Assembly (NCBI GenBank): GCA_025093555.1
Contig: JAIWNF010000016.1
Span: 310,001 to 374,000 of the forward strand
DNA length: 64,000 nt
Source: Circinella umbellata
Taxonomy: Eukaryota; Mucoromycota; Mucoromycetes; Mucorales; Lichtheimiaceae
Reading direction: 5' to 3'
The notes beneath the pieces are model-generated. The model made no database searches and was not told the DNA's origin. It saw only the letters and a list, made by a program, of their open reading frames with translations. Made by a program: the position numbers and the translations under genes. Below, piece after piece: positions 1-12,258 of the stretch. Position 1 is the stretch's first letter. Each line of letters opens with the position of its first letter.

Positions 1-925
1 TAAATAATCAAAAAAGGAAATCAAAGAAAATATGTCCTCATTGTCTTTGATACACGTTATTCTTATTTTTTAACCGTAATTATAAATATTAGGGGATACT
101 TGAGTAGATATATAATTGTATATATTGTGATAACTTCTGACCATAAAACATATAGTAGTAGTGTGCATTATTTTGATGATATATCATGGCGCCATAAAAA
201 AAATGGCTCCTTTTATTGATAAATAACTTTTTAAAAACAAATACGTAATAAGAAAGAAATACCGTTGTTTGTTACGTGCTGATTATTGGAAATTATTGAT
301 ATTATAATATAACAAACAAAATACGTAAACCTCATCTGTTGCTACTATGGTAATCACTAATATCGTTTGTAAAAAAAAAGTAAAAGATGTGATAATTTCT
401 TTCATAACAAGTCTCATGGCAACTCAAGGCTACCCAAAAGAAGTTTGATAACGAGGGAGAAGATATTAATATAATTAAGGATTAAAATAGATCTATAAAT
501 CGGTTACGAAAACAAGAATCCAAAAATGGAAAATGGGATTTTTCTGAAGCCGATCGGGAGTTCATGTGGAAGGGAATAGTTGCTGTGCGTTAAACCCTTA
601 CCATTGATTTAATATTGGGGCAATAGCATCCATTCTCACCCTTCCTCTTTATCATTTTTCTTTTTGCTTTTCTCCCTCTCTTTCCTCCCTCCCTTCCACA
701 AAAAAAAAGTCATCACCCCGTGTCTCTTTCATAAATACACTTAATTTACTTATTTTACTCCTTCCATCTTTACAACTCAACATCAACAAATAACAAGCAT
801 ATATTCTATTAATACAAAAACAATTCATTTTCTTTTTTGTGTGGGGAGAAAAACTGAAATATATAACAATAACAATAAAAATAAGTTCATTTTTTTTTGA
901 AAAAAAAAAAAAAACTCGTTTTATC
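1..925. other. A+T-rich upstream region with pyrimidine-rich leader
   Basis: I see no supported gene here. The first 600 bases are A+T-rich without a protein-like reading frame. Positions about 633-700 form a strong C/T tract (cttcctctttatc, ctccctctctttcctccctccc). Such tracts commonly lie near fungal transcription starts, and this one sits about 230-290 bases before the start codon of the WD40 gene, so it is probably its promoter/5' leader. An A-rich run (about 900-914) directly precedes the start codon. Confidence 0.4.
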
Positions 926-2791
926 ATGGACAATCAATCTCGACGTTACCCTTACGGCTATGGTCAAACAGGCAGCATGGCGGAGTCAGCACCAGCACAT
1001 ACTTCCCATCTTCCTCCACCTCCACAAAATACGCAACCATTACCTTCGAAAGAAATATATCAATATGATGCACCGTGGCCATTGTATGCTTTAGATTGGT
1101 GTAAAATACCCAATGAAAGGAAAGGCTTCCGGATGGCTATTGGTAGTCTCATTGAAGAAAGTAACAACAAGGTAATAAGAATAGTGATAATAATATACAT
1201 ATACATATATTATTTATATGCAGACACAGGTAAACTAAGATCCCCAAACTAAATGAACAATAATAATTATTATAATAATAATATAGTTACAAGTAATTGC
1301 ACGAACTGATACGCTTGAAGGTGCCAATGCATATTCAAGTCAACCTACACCTGATTTTACAGTGATGGCAGAAACGGATGTCTATTACCCAACAACTAGA
1401 GTGCTGTGGGAACCATGGAGGGTAAAGTATTGAGATGGCCTTTTTTGGAAGGGGGAACGGAGGGATCATCCGAGGGAGTGAGATGGGTAGAAGGGGGTTA
1501 GACAAGGAGAAATATAAAAAAAAAAGAGAAAGAGAGACAGATTTTTTTTTAAAAAGAACGGTTAAATGAATTATTTGGACATGCACTATTTTTTTCTAGA
1601 GTGATTCATGGCGTCCAGATCTTCTTGCAACAACTGGCGACATTTTGCGGATATGGCAATTAGTAGACCATCCACGATACGGTACAACAAGCAACTCCAT
1701 CAATAGTTCAAGTGGACGAAATAGTCCGCCTTATTTTATGCAAAAACTCGAAAAGAAAGCAGAACTTGCTAATGTAAATGTTGTTGTTCAATACAACTGA
1801 AATTTGTTATTTATTAATTATATGATGATGAAATAATAGATTAGAAATATTAACGTGAGCTCTTCTTTTCCTGCAGACAAAGCAAACTGATTTCTGTGCA
1901 CCACTGACATCGTTTGATTGGAATGAAACAGACCCATCATTAATAGTAACGTCAAGTATTGATACCACATGTACCGTTTGGAATGTCGAAACAAATCAAG
2001 CAAAAACACAACTCATTGCACATGATAGCGATGTATACGATGTGGCATTTATGCATGGATCACCAGATATATTTGCAAGTGTCGGCGCAGATGGATCTGT
2101 ACGATTATTTGATCTACGGTAATTAATAATCAAGGAGCGGATAAGCATACATTTGATTTTTTCGGAGAAGTAATAATCATAACTGAATATCATACAACAC
2201 TTCATATTATATAGCTCGCTCGAACATTCAACCATTTTGTATGAAGCAGCACCTAATACACCTGCCGGTAACAATCATAGTTCTGGATCACGTAGCAATG
2301 GCAACATGGTGAATTCATCAACGTGCCCACTCTTGCGTTTACAATTCAATCGTCTCAATACCAATTTATTAGCAACGTTTCATATGGACTCTTCTTCGGT
2401 ACTTGTCCTCGACATTCGTTATCCAAGTACGCCTATGGCAGAACTTGTTAAGAGTCATCAAGGCAGTATCAATGGTATTAGTTGGTCACCTAATCAGGCA
2501 GGTCAATTATGTACTGGAGGTGATGATGGACAAGTGCTTGTATGGGATATCAACAATGGAGGAAATGGTACTGGTGGAACAGGAGGACCAGATCAGCAGC
2601 ATCAACATAATTCGCGACAACAACAATATTATCAGCAACAGCGTTATAGCCAACATACCCCACGATCAATTCAAGACCCTATTCTGGCGTACTCTGCAGG
2701 TTCTGAAGTGAGTTCTCTTGCTTGGAGCAAAGGTGTACCTGATTGGATTGGTATTGGATTTGGAAGAACAGTACAAGCGCTGCGCGTTTAA
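926..2791 (+). CDS. WD40 adaptor protein, DCAF7/WDR68 (AN11) family
   Basis: Five exons: 926-1171, 1287-1421, 1600-1773, 1877-2118, 2215-2791; 1,374 nt, 457 aa. The family is a conserved seven-bladed WD40 scaffold that binds DYRK/HIPK kinases and acts as a CUL4-DDB1 substrate adaptor (family knowledge). Sequence signs: an early [15 protein letters not shown] block, [68 protein letters not shown] and the terminal [16 protein letters not shown]...QALRV, which follow the animal protein block for block. Additions relative to the animal protein are an N-terminal Pro/Gln-rich extension (residues 1-40), a Ser/Asn-rich loop in exon 3 and a Gly/Gln-rich loop near residue 400. The start is the first ATG in frame before the conserved core. 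The downstream neighbour is convergent. Confidence 0.93.
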
Positions 2792-3138
2792 ATCATATAC
2801 ATTCACACCCACCCGCACACTGAACATTGAAAATTGAATACTAAACACTGGACACGGAACTCAAAATCAAAATCAAACAAAGAAACAAAAAGAATCAAGT
2901 TGTAAAATTGTAGATGTTGTACATATGAAAAGAAATGTTTTGATATTGTTGGTTACTATGCAATGTTTTATGAACATATATGTGTATTGATGGCATTTGC
3001 GTAGTTTGCGCAAAGTATAAAACAGAAAGAGGGAGGGGATGTATATAATGCTTGTGTGAATTTAAAATTTACAAAAAAAAAAAAAGATATATAATGTTTA
3101 AGAATATGTAAAATCGATCATTTTCGTTGGAGGATACA
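2792..3138. other. Convergent 3' intergenic region
   Basis: This 347-base spacer lies between two convergent genes and should hold both 3' UTRs. It is A-rich (oligo-A at about 3072-3084) with no protein-like frame. I cannot place the polyadenylation sites. Confidence 0.5.
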
Positions 3139-4457
3139 TTATCGAACCACTAATAGAGCAATAAGCATGGATAATGTAATAATAGTAATAAATGGTCCCC
3201 AGTGCCTGACTCGGGTCCATAGAGCTTCGGTACGCGTAGTAGTATAGGCTTGTGCTTGCAAAATCTCCAGTCTGTCAACCATATTCATACTTTTATTGTA
3301 TCCTTCAATATTTGTTGTAGTTCGTTGATGCTGTCCATGCAACGCTTGAAGTTGAGAAGCACTACTATTGATTTGTTTTAATGAAGTCTTCATTTTAGTA
3401 ACGCCATCTAAACGACCATATGTAACCGTGGCGTTGATGCGCTATAATATAAATGAGTGTGTGAGTGAAATCAGATTACACCTATTTGTTCCAGAGCTGA
3501 TAATGTATTATTACTACATATCTTCTCATGTTGTTACCTCAGTTTGGTTATCTAATGTTTTCAATTTGTTCATATATTTAACAATATCAGACTTGTTTGA
3601 TTCAATCTTTCGTTGTTCCAAATCGAGAAGATATTCGAAACGTGCAATTCCTTCTTTTAAATGAGCAATAAGCTTTTGAGCGTTTCTAGTAATAATAATA
3701 ATAATAATAAATCTGAGTAAATATATTGTGTTGTATTCTTATTGTGGGGTTAGTAACACATTATACACTGAATAATGATTACATTGAATTAATATCTTCG
3801 TGATCCAAACAGACAGCTTGGGTCCCAGCAGGACACCAATCAGCCGGCACAACAAAGTTTTGCATCTGCCATTTGATTTTATGCAGGTTGCACGAGACCT
3901 CAGATGTTAGTAATGGTATTGATGAGGATCCAATTGGTGATGATTGTGGCTGTGATGAAATGTGATCTTTCTTCATTTTGTTATTTAGTGACAATGGTGA
4001 GGATGTTGATGCTATATCATTCAATTCGGGAAGCACTTCTGTTTGTGCTATTGTGTATTTCGGTGTTACTATATATATAAAATTCATTTAACTGGTTTAT
4101 TTTCACATGCAAATAATATAATGAATATGAAAAATATGTGTATAGTATCCTTTTCTTACGCTGTGCTGCTTGTCGATAGACTTCTGCTGTTGAATTGATG
4201 TTCGTTGAATTTTTACGTTTTAAACGACGAACACTATTAACAAGACGCGATACACCTAAAATAGGATTCGGTCGTTTACTCGTCAAGGTTGCTCTTCGTT
4301 GAGTGTTTATTATTACCCGATCTTGTTCTCGTCGAGAAAACGGATCTGCAAATGGTTCGCTTAATCCCGGATGTCGCCATTGTAGTGAAGTTGCTGAGAT
4401 TGATGCCCCTTCGACATGGCCCATTTCAATAAAATTTCGAACTTCTTCAAACTCCAT
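3139..4457 (-). CDS. Putative tail-anchored coiled-coil membrane protein, unrecognised
   Basis: Four exons on the minus strand (4160-4457, 3783-4068, 3538-3685, 3139-3441), 1,035 nt, 344 aa; all three introns keep frame. The N-terminal third is basic (RRLKRK near residue 80). The middle is Ser-rich followed by a compact segment with VPADWCPAGTQAVCLD. Residues about 195-300 are long, charged and heptad-like, suggesting helices or coiled coil. The last about 20 residues (GPFITIITLSMLIALLVVR) are one hydrophobic helix ending almost at the C-terminus. That architecture fits a tail-anchored protein with its bulk in the cytosol, as in SNAREs or tethers, but I do not recognise the family and see no clear SNARE zero-layer. 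Function is unknown. Confidence 0.75.
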
Positions 4458-6024
4458 TAGCTCGTTATATTTGTACGTTTATGTGTGTGTTGTATTGAGA
4501 AGAGAGAGGGAGAGGGAGAGAGAACAATAAAAAAAGGGGGGGGGCAGAGTGTTACAGTGAAAAGAAAAGAAGGAAAAATAGCATCACCACTCGATCATCT
4601 GGTCCTTTAATTCTTTAGCCCTGAGCTTTCTTTTTCTTTAGGAAAAAAAGATACCAAATTAAGCGAATAGCTTTTTGCATCTTTTTCATTAAATCCTTCA
4701 TTTGCAGCACTAAAATTAAACAGTAAATCGCGGATGTTCTTTTTTTTCAAGCGCATTATTGTTATATATAATTGCAATTTTATAACTTAATGTGGAAATT
4801 AAGTGGAAATATACAAAAGAAAATGTTTTTTTCAGAGTTTTCTCCTGACTACGTAAGAAAGGTCATCATAATGAAATACTCCTTTTTACTCTTAGTTTCT
4901 GGAGAGAAGATTTTATTAAACTAAACTTTCTTTCCGTGGTCCTTTGAGAAAAAAAAAAGCGAATCCTCCTTTGGTTCATCCATTGTATTATATTACTGAT
5001 TTGCTGTGTAACCTCATGACATTTATAGGATTATCAACATCAGTCTTGTTATCCTTGCTTCTACAAACAAAGTTTCTCGGAACGTGATATACTTACGTAT
5101 AATTTGATACTCTCAAGTTATAAAAATAATATTCATGTTTGAAATCAGCATCAATAAAAATGCTGTCAATATTCTTTGCTACATACTATAATATATATCT
5201 TTTATGCTACACTTTTTGTTACCAACAGTAGCATACTAGCCGAAACACAGCTATATTCCTAAGTATAGTCTTTCACACAAAATGTGTTTGTACAATAAAC
5301 TAATACTCTCAATTTTCATTGAAGATATATATATACAGATGGTGTGTCTTAGCAACAATATGCCAACATCCTGTTGTTTTTTATGCATCGCTGTCTCTTT
5401 TTTCAGGACTTAGTTTAGTGGGAAAAAAATAGTTTATACACTCCTACTTAACATATTTTTTTAGGGTTTTTCATTTGGAACAGGCAACTTCAATGGCTGT
5501 TTTTCTGATTTTTTCATGTTCAATACGTAATGAGATAACAATCAAAAGAAAATAAACTTCCGTTGACGTTCTCTACTTGCCGTATTAAGGGATTATCTTT
5601 TGACTGTGCTGTTGCTCCTGGTCAATCGAAAATAATTATAGAAGCGCGAACAGTGACTTATACTTAGTCCCTCTCGTTATCAAATTTGCCATCAAGAAAG
5701 AACCGCAGAAGAAACATTAACGTAGGTGTTTGTTATCTTAATTTATCATAAATGTTGATTTTTTTATGAACAAGTTCTACTTTTGTTGTTAGCAATCGAT
5801 AAAAATCCTATTAAACAAATCAGGGATTGTATTTCTACGAAATTGGTTATCACAAGGGATCTTTTGTACTTTCAATAGCAATAATGTAGTACGTATACGC
5901 TATAAATCAACAATGAAACATAATTATCCTTCACATAAACAATCTCTCTCTTTTCATTTTTTTATAAAGAAATGATTTACGACTTTTATTGAAAAAAAAG
6001 CACATATGCAGATGTTGTTTTTTT
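4458..6024. other. Gene-free spacer of about 1.6 kb
   Basis: No supported coding region. Immediately upstream of the minus-strand gene is a GA microsatellite (about 4498-4523) and a G-run (about 4538-4545), which in gene orientation read as a pyrimidine-rich leader. The rest is A+T-rich with stops in all frames. The part nearest 6024 should be the 3' UTR of the WASP gene. Confidence 0.4.
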
Positions 6025-8206
6025 CTAATCCCAATCATCGTCATCACGATCAGATTCAGAATCAGAATCCATGGCATTTTTACGAGCTGATAATGCTGCA
6101 GCAAGTGAAGAAGCAAGATCGCCCCCTCCACCACTACTTGCAGCAGCAGCTGCTGCTGTTCCTCCTACTGCTGCTCCCACGCCAACGGCAGTGGCAGTTC
6201 TTGTACTTTGAGAAGGTGAGCTTGATTCGGAGGATCGCATTCTTCCACCAGACTTTAAGCTGACGAAACCACCTGTTCCTCGAATAGCAGCCATTAAGTT
6301 CGAACGACCATCACTTGATGCAGGTAAAGGTGGTCCACCTGAAGGTGCTGCTGGAGGTGGGGGTGGAGGCGCAGGTGCACCTGAGGCTGGTGGCGGAGGT
6401 GGTGGCGGAGGTGGCGCTCCCCCACTTGGAGGTGGTGGTGGTGGCGGGGGAGGAGCAGCAGAAGATGGCATTGGTGGTTTTGGTATGCTAGGTCGTCCAA
6501 TTGGAGGTGCAGGTGGTGATTGCATTTGACGACTTCCACGTGTCGGTAATTGTGGTGGACCAGGAACAGCACGTCCAGGACCAGGTGGTGGCGGTGGTGG
6601 TGGTGGAGTAGCAACACTGTTGTTTCTTGCAGGTGGAGGCGGTGGTGGTCCTCGACCATTGGCAGATTTTCGTGGTGGCGGTGGAGGTGGAGGTGCACGG
6701 CGACCTATTATTACATGTTTCAAAATTAAAAAACAATTTATTCTCTAAACATATCTACCATCTGCTCTTTCTCTTATTTTGTTCTTTTTAACAAAAAAAG
6801 TCGATGTATAATGTTTGAATCACTTACTGGATGGAGGTGGTGGAGGAGGTGGGGGTGTCTTTTTTACTGAAGCTGGTCTACTACGACCAGGTGGAGGAGG
6901 TGGAGGAGGAGCACCGGGCGATCGTTTTGGTGGAGCATTACTTCCACCGCTATGTTGTTGTAAAAATTCATGAATAAAATCTTGATTTTGACCAATTTCT
7001 TCAGGCGTAATACCTAGAGCTTTCAGTTGTTCAAAAACTCCATTCCATTCCGGATCGTTATTCTCAATAGTAAATCCTTTTTCGTTTGTATAACCAATAT
7101 GTCCAACATGTCTATATTATTAAAAAAAACATTATTTATATATATTTTTATCAAGCATTTGAAATCAAATGGGTTGATATAGAATAAGTAAAGGTTGTTG
7201 TGTTTATTTACCTGAATTCGGATGGCATCCCAATTTGATTTTTGTCAATGCCCTTCTTCCGTCCATTTGCCTTTTTGAGAAAACCTCCTTTACCAGTTCC
7301 GTCTGTAAACATAATTAAAGATGTAAGTAAACTTCTATGACCCTTCAAAAAATATCATTTTGTCATACACATACCGTCTAATTTTATTGATTCCCGGTTT
7401 AACACCTTTTTGTAAAAAGTATCTGCTTCACCTTCATCGACAAACATTAATCCTGCCAAACAATCCTATTTGAACCATGACCCCCCGGGGTATATTCCGT
7501 TAATTCCAAAATTTACGATATATGATAACAATAATTTCCATATTTTGGATCTATCAATCACCAAAAAAACTTACATCTGTTTCAAATGTGTGAAAAAATG
7601 GTTTTTCTTTGGTATATTCAAATCCATTATATAATTCTTGTTCCCATAAAACACCAGTTTCTCTCTGTTAAAATGAATTAAATTGGATTTAAATAAGAGT
7701 TAATATATATTTCCATTCACGACAGTAACTTTCGACATAAATATAACATGTACCCTACCCCTTGCTTCAACGTTTTTTTTTCGCCCACTTCCCTCCCCTC
7801 CCCCCCCCCCTTTTCTTTTGACAACCCTTCCTTTTCATCCCCTGTTCCACTATTTAGTTAGATATAATATATTACTGCTGCTGTTATAATACCTCAATGT
7901 CAATTATTCGTATAAAAAATGAATCGTTTTTGTTCTTGTCTTTACAAAACGTAGCTGCTCCCCATATTTTTGAATATGACCATCTGTTTGGGTCGGGTGA
8001 TGCAACAAATAATCGAGCAACTGCTGCCGTAAGGATTTTCTATAATGGTAAAAAGTAGTATGTTTAATATGAATTGTCTAACAACCTCGGTAAAAAAAAT
8101 ATCATTTGATATATAAAATATAAAAGGAATAGCGATTTACCGATGATGGTACAGCTTTTCGAACAGTATTTTTGTCCTGAGCCGATGGAAGCGTCACGGA
8201 TGGCAT
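6025..8206 (-). CDS. WASP-family actin nucleation promoter (WH1-CRIB-polyPro-WH2-CA)
   Basis: Seven exons (8141-8206, 7893-8039, 7575-7664, 7375-7465, 7212-7302, 6828-7111, 6025-6704); 1,449 nt, 482 aa. The protein should activate the Arp2/3 complex at endocytic actin patches. Domains: a WH1/EVH1 domain at residues about 22-125 (VARLFVASPDPNRWSYSKIWG, FFIRIIDIE, ELYNGFEY, FHTFETD); a CRIB/GBD-like stretch at about 152-215 (IGMPSEFRHVGHIGY, then GFTIENNDP); polyproline tracts about 235-375; a WH2 motif (RSNLMAAIRGTGGF) near 395; and a C-terminal helix plus acidic tail ending DRDDDDWD with the typical terminal Trp. The start gives a short N-terminus directly before WH1. The polyproline tract produces long false reading frames in other frames. 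Confidence 0.93.
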
Positions 8207-9631
8207 TTGATGGTGTTTGGAAAAGAGAAATGTCGACTTTTTTTTTCTTTGGATTTCTCGGCACAGGAACACGGGATGAATTTCATTCTTCTACTATATA
8301 TAAATTTTTGGCTGAATTTTAATCTATACTTTCCGGATTCGGTAGTAGTTCTTGTGTTGTGCTGCGCGTGCCTTGGCAAATAATAAAGCTCGGCTATATA
8401 TTCTATATGAATTACTACTATAAGCTTCCGGATTGCTCTTTTGGATAAAATATATATTTGTTTGCCATTAATTGTATTGTAAATTTAAAAAGCCATCAAA
8501 AAAAAAACATATGGTCAACATGACAAACAGATTTGACACCTCAAAGGGGTCTTTTTTTTTTAGCTTGAAAAAGCGAACCATAGCTGTATATATGTTTATG
8601 ATCTTCTCATCACTTATACCGGCTCAATAACATGGTTATATACCCGAGGTATTGATTATAATTCTCTTAAAGTAATGAAACAAATGCATCTATTCATTTA
8701 GTGTAAAGACTTTATAATTGCTATAATAATTTATGTAAATCAAGAATCATAAATGGCTGGATGCAAAGAAGAAGTAATATTTATTGCAGCAATTGTATTC
8801 TTGACAAGTGGTGTTTTTAGTTATTAGCATCGTTGTATCATTATTATTACTGCATATAGCTGTTTATGTTCAGAGCCACTTGAAAACATGAATGTCACTT
8901 GACCTATCTTGATCTTTTGACAGCAAGGGTAATATGTTATGTATATACTGACTAGTGTTTCCCGTGAAGATGCTATATTTTATACGTATTATTTTTTAAT
9001 ATATATTAAAAATAATGTAGTAGCAACAGATGGGGGCTATACCCTTATTAATAAATCAATTAATAGAACCTTCTTCAAAAAAATAATTTTTGTATATCCT
9101 GTAAGAAAGCTGATGAACAGTTCTCTGAAATTGGTAATAAATATTAGGGAATGGGGTTTTGCAAATAATGTATAATATATATATATTTACACAAATTAAT
9201 AGATACTATATTGTCAATCATTATTATAATAAACTGTTGTATCTTATATATATGGGTACATGCATCAGTTTCGTGATCTATAGTTATCATGCAAAGCTGA
9301 GTTGGATAAGTTGTAAGAAGGGGGGACATTCTTAAAGCCCGAATAATAAAATTTATATAATAAGGAAGTGAGATTCGAACAAGGTTATAACAATTACAAA
9401 AAAAAGGAAAAAAAAAAAGAATGAAATGCACTTTTTTAGGGGAGAGAGGTGGATCTATACATCTATCAGCTATTTACTATTAATTTTTGTTGGTGGATGT
9501 TTGTATATTTTGCAAATGAAAAACAAAATGGTGGGTTGGAATTGAATTTGAGGAAAGAGGAGCGAAATGAAGTAAAGGGATTAAGTATATGTGGGTCAAT
9601 GAGTACAATAGAAAGGGGACAAAAGGATGAT
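8207..9631. other. Gene-free spacer of about 1.4 kb
   Basis: No supported gene. Short open frames at about 8.9-9.2 and 9.45-9.72 kb have low-complexity, A+T-driven composition and no recognisable motif. The 9.3-9.63 kb part abuts the TIM44 stop codon and is probably its 3' UTR. Confidence 0.4.
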
Positions 9632-11519
9632 TTACCAAGTAGGTCTAGAATCATGCTTTGCCATATCAATAATTCTCCAACCACCAGTAACAGGATTTTG
9701 AAGATCCTCTGGTTCCTTGGTTAATACACAAGCATAAGTCACTTGTTCAATATGATCTTCTTGACCATATGCAATTTCACCTGATTTTGCATTTCTAAAC
9801 AAAATGATTTCTTGAGTACGGAACGACATGACAAAGACTGGGATATCATTTTCAAGAATCTTAGCAGCAACAAGCTATTATAATGATATACCACATGTAA
9901 TTTTGTTAGTAAGAAAAAAGATTAATACCACCCCCTCTCTCTCTTTCCTATCACATATTTTTTATCCATATTAAAGAAAAACTTACATCCACATCGCGAA
10001 GATCTTGAATCTTACAATCACTAATCAAACCTTGTTGCATTTGTGCTTGAATGACAGCAGTAAGAACGTTATAAGTCTATATAATTAAATAAAATATTTA
10101 GTTTATGGCCCAATTTTGCTTCTATGTGTAACCAATAATATTATCCTCAAAAAACCATCACCCAGCTTTCCTTCATTTATTTTTTTATTTTTACTTACAG
10201 CTTCTGAACACCATAATTTTAAGGTTTCAACATCGCCACGAAGGTATGCTTCCATGACTTCGGGAATAATATAAGTACGAACTTCAGACATGAATTTATC
10301 CATATTGAAAGTAGGATCAATCATTTGGAAGGCACGAATTGCTTGAGCTTGATCGGATTCTTCAAAAATAGAGCCTAAAGTAATGATAATTACACGGTTA
10401 GAAAAACCATACCGGAAATTCAAATCAAATGAATCGATTGTTGCTATAATAATTCTACTTACCAAAGGTTTCTGAAATACGATCAGTGAATGCACGGGTA
10501 TATGAAATGAAAATATTATCAGAATCTTCATAATTTTTACGTGCACGGAATACACCTAAAATAAAGAAAAAAAAATGTGTCAGATTGCTAAAATACTAGA
10601 AAATCTAATATATCAATTTTACTCCATCCATTTCCTCTCAAAAAGAATTCTTACCTTGAATAAAAGGATTTTCATCTTTAAACTTATTCCAACTTTCCTT
10701 CCACTTGGAATCCTTATGCATGACCATGGAAGCACCAGCATCAGGATTTTCTTGTACTCTTCGTTTACCAGGAATACTTTCATCTGCTTTTTGAGCTTCT
10801 TCTCTCAATTTACGACGCGTTTCCTTGTCAACAAAACCTGTGTATCGACCAGTATCATCCTTTACCACAGTCTTAACCGAATCACCAATTTTGCCTACCA
10901 CTGGGTTCTTACGAATAGGTTCAGAATGCTTATTAATATTTTCTGCAGCTTCTTTTAATCGCTTTGATGTTTCCTTGGCGAATTCTGTTTCAGAGGCTTC
11001 CTTCCATGACTTGTTGACTGATTCGGAAACTTTTCCTGCCGCCTGTGAGAATTTTTCTGATGCTTCTTTTAAGTGTTTACTTTGTTCTGATTGTTGCAAC
11101 TAAATAGAGTTGTTTAATAAATATTTAACCACTGTCAATATTCAACTTTTCTTTTCTTTCCTTTTTTTTTAAAAAAAAAAAGAAAAAACTTGACATGACG
11201 ACACACAAGTTGTCATAATAATAATATAGAAAAAAGTAAATCAAATTATACTTGTAAATATATTAAGTACCTTTGCCTTTTCATACATTTCCTTTGCCTT
11301 CTTTAAAGCATCGCTTTCAGCAAATTTACCAGATTCGTCTTGTAATGACTTAACACCGTCTTGAAGTTCCTTGTCCTTTTTAATTTGGTCCTTAATAGTA
11401 TCCATAAAGACTCTAAAAGGAGAACTGTATTGACGGACAGCAACAGTTTGTGTTCTCAACTGAGGTGCAATAATGCGGGTGCGTGTAGAGGAAGACAAAA
11501 GGGTTCGGTAAGCTGACAT
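9632..11519 (-). CDS. TIM44: Mitochondrial import motor subunit TIM44
   Basis: Six exons (11271-11519, 10655-11099, 10463-10555, 10199-10374, 9987-10076, 9632-9874); 1,296 nt, 431 aa. TIM44 tethers mitochondrial Hsp70 to the TIM23 channel on the matrix side of the inner membrane (family knowledge). The N-terminus (about 30 residues) is rich in Arg/Ser/Thr without acidic residues, a typical matrix presequence. It is followed by a long charged helical region (KDQIKKDKELQDGVK, KHLKEASEKFSQAAGKV). The C-terminal Tim44 domain, about residues 290-431, carries FNMDKFMSEVRTYIIPEVMEAYLRGD, LKLWCSEA, VFVMSFRTQE and GGWRIIDMAKHDSRPTW, all typical of the lipid-binding NTF2-like fold. An in-frame ATG 63 nt upstream exists, but the shorter start leaves the presequence at the N-terminus. 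Length fits the family. Confidence 0.95.
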
Positions 11520-12258
11520 TAGGATTATGTGGAGTATATATGGAAGTGGTTGGAAAAGAGAAGAAAGAAGTATATATATCAAGCGGAAAGGTTAAAAGTA
11601 TATGCTTGCCACTCCGAAATAAATTATATCCAGGGTGATAGTTGAACCTGTCACCGATATAAGTGGCTTGTTTTTTCTATCTGAGTCTATTTACAACATT
11701 ACAAAGTAAAACTTGGGAAGTTGTGATTTAGAAAATGAAATTGGGTCACCTGAGCTCACGCAGCTTTGCTATTGAGCAGTTCCAAGCAAATTTGAGTCAC
11801 CACATAACCTGATATCAATCATCCCTCGTTATTATAAATTGATTTCAATGAGTTATATTTCTCAGCCAATAGTACAGAAAATCGTAACTAGAATTCAAAA
11901 GAATAATGATTATCTTATGTGTACCTTTTTATTTAGACTTATTGCAACCTTTATTGGAAGCAACAAATATAATTGGTACATTAAAGTAGTGATATTACTG
12001 GTAATCAGGTCTAACATAACCAATTACTACCCTACTTTTTATATTATACTGAAACATAACCTCAAATAGTCAAGTTACAGTCACAACAGCCAATGGATGC
12101 AGTAATAGATAGTAGGGAACATTTTATATTTATATGTGTGTTATTTTAGAAGGAAAATGAAGCAAAGGTACAATATGTATAGTATTTGATATTTTATCAT
12201 AGACGAGAGGGAAAGGGAAAACAAAAAAGAAAAAAGAAGAATTTACGAATTATTATTT
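11520..12258. other. Intergenic region, TIM44 promoter side and ALDH7 3' side
   Basis: About 740 bases lie between two genes in the same (minus) orientation. An open frame at 11839-12069 on the plus strand encodes only Ile/Tyr/Asn-rich sequence with no motif, and I regard it as noise. No repeat or RNA gene is evident. Confidence 0.4.

Noticed and set aside
6294..6736. Long His/Leu- and Thr/Ser-rich frames on the minus strand
   Set aside because: These are out-of-frame readings of the repetitive polyproline codons of the WASP gene.
8939..9175. Plus-strand frame of 78 codons
   Set aside because: Ile/Tyr/Asn-rich A+T-driven sequence with no motif or neighbour context.
9358..9430. tRNA-like B-box (GTTCGAATCTC on the minus strand)
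   Set aside because: No A-box, anticodon stem or acceptor-stem pairing can be found at the right distance.
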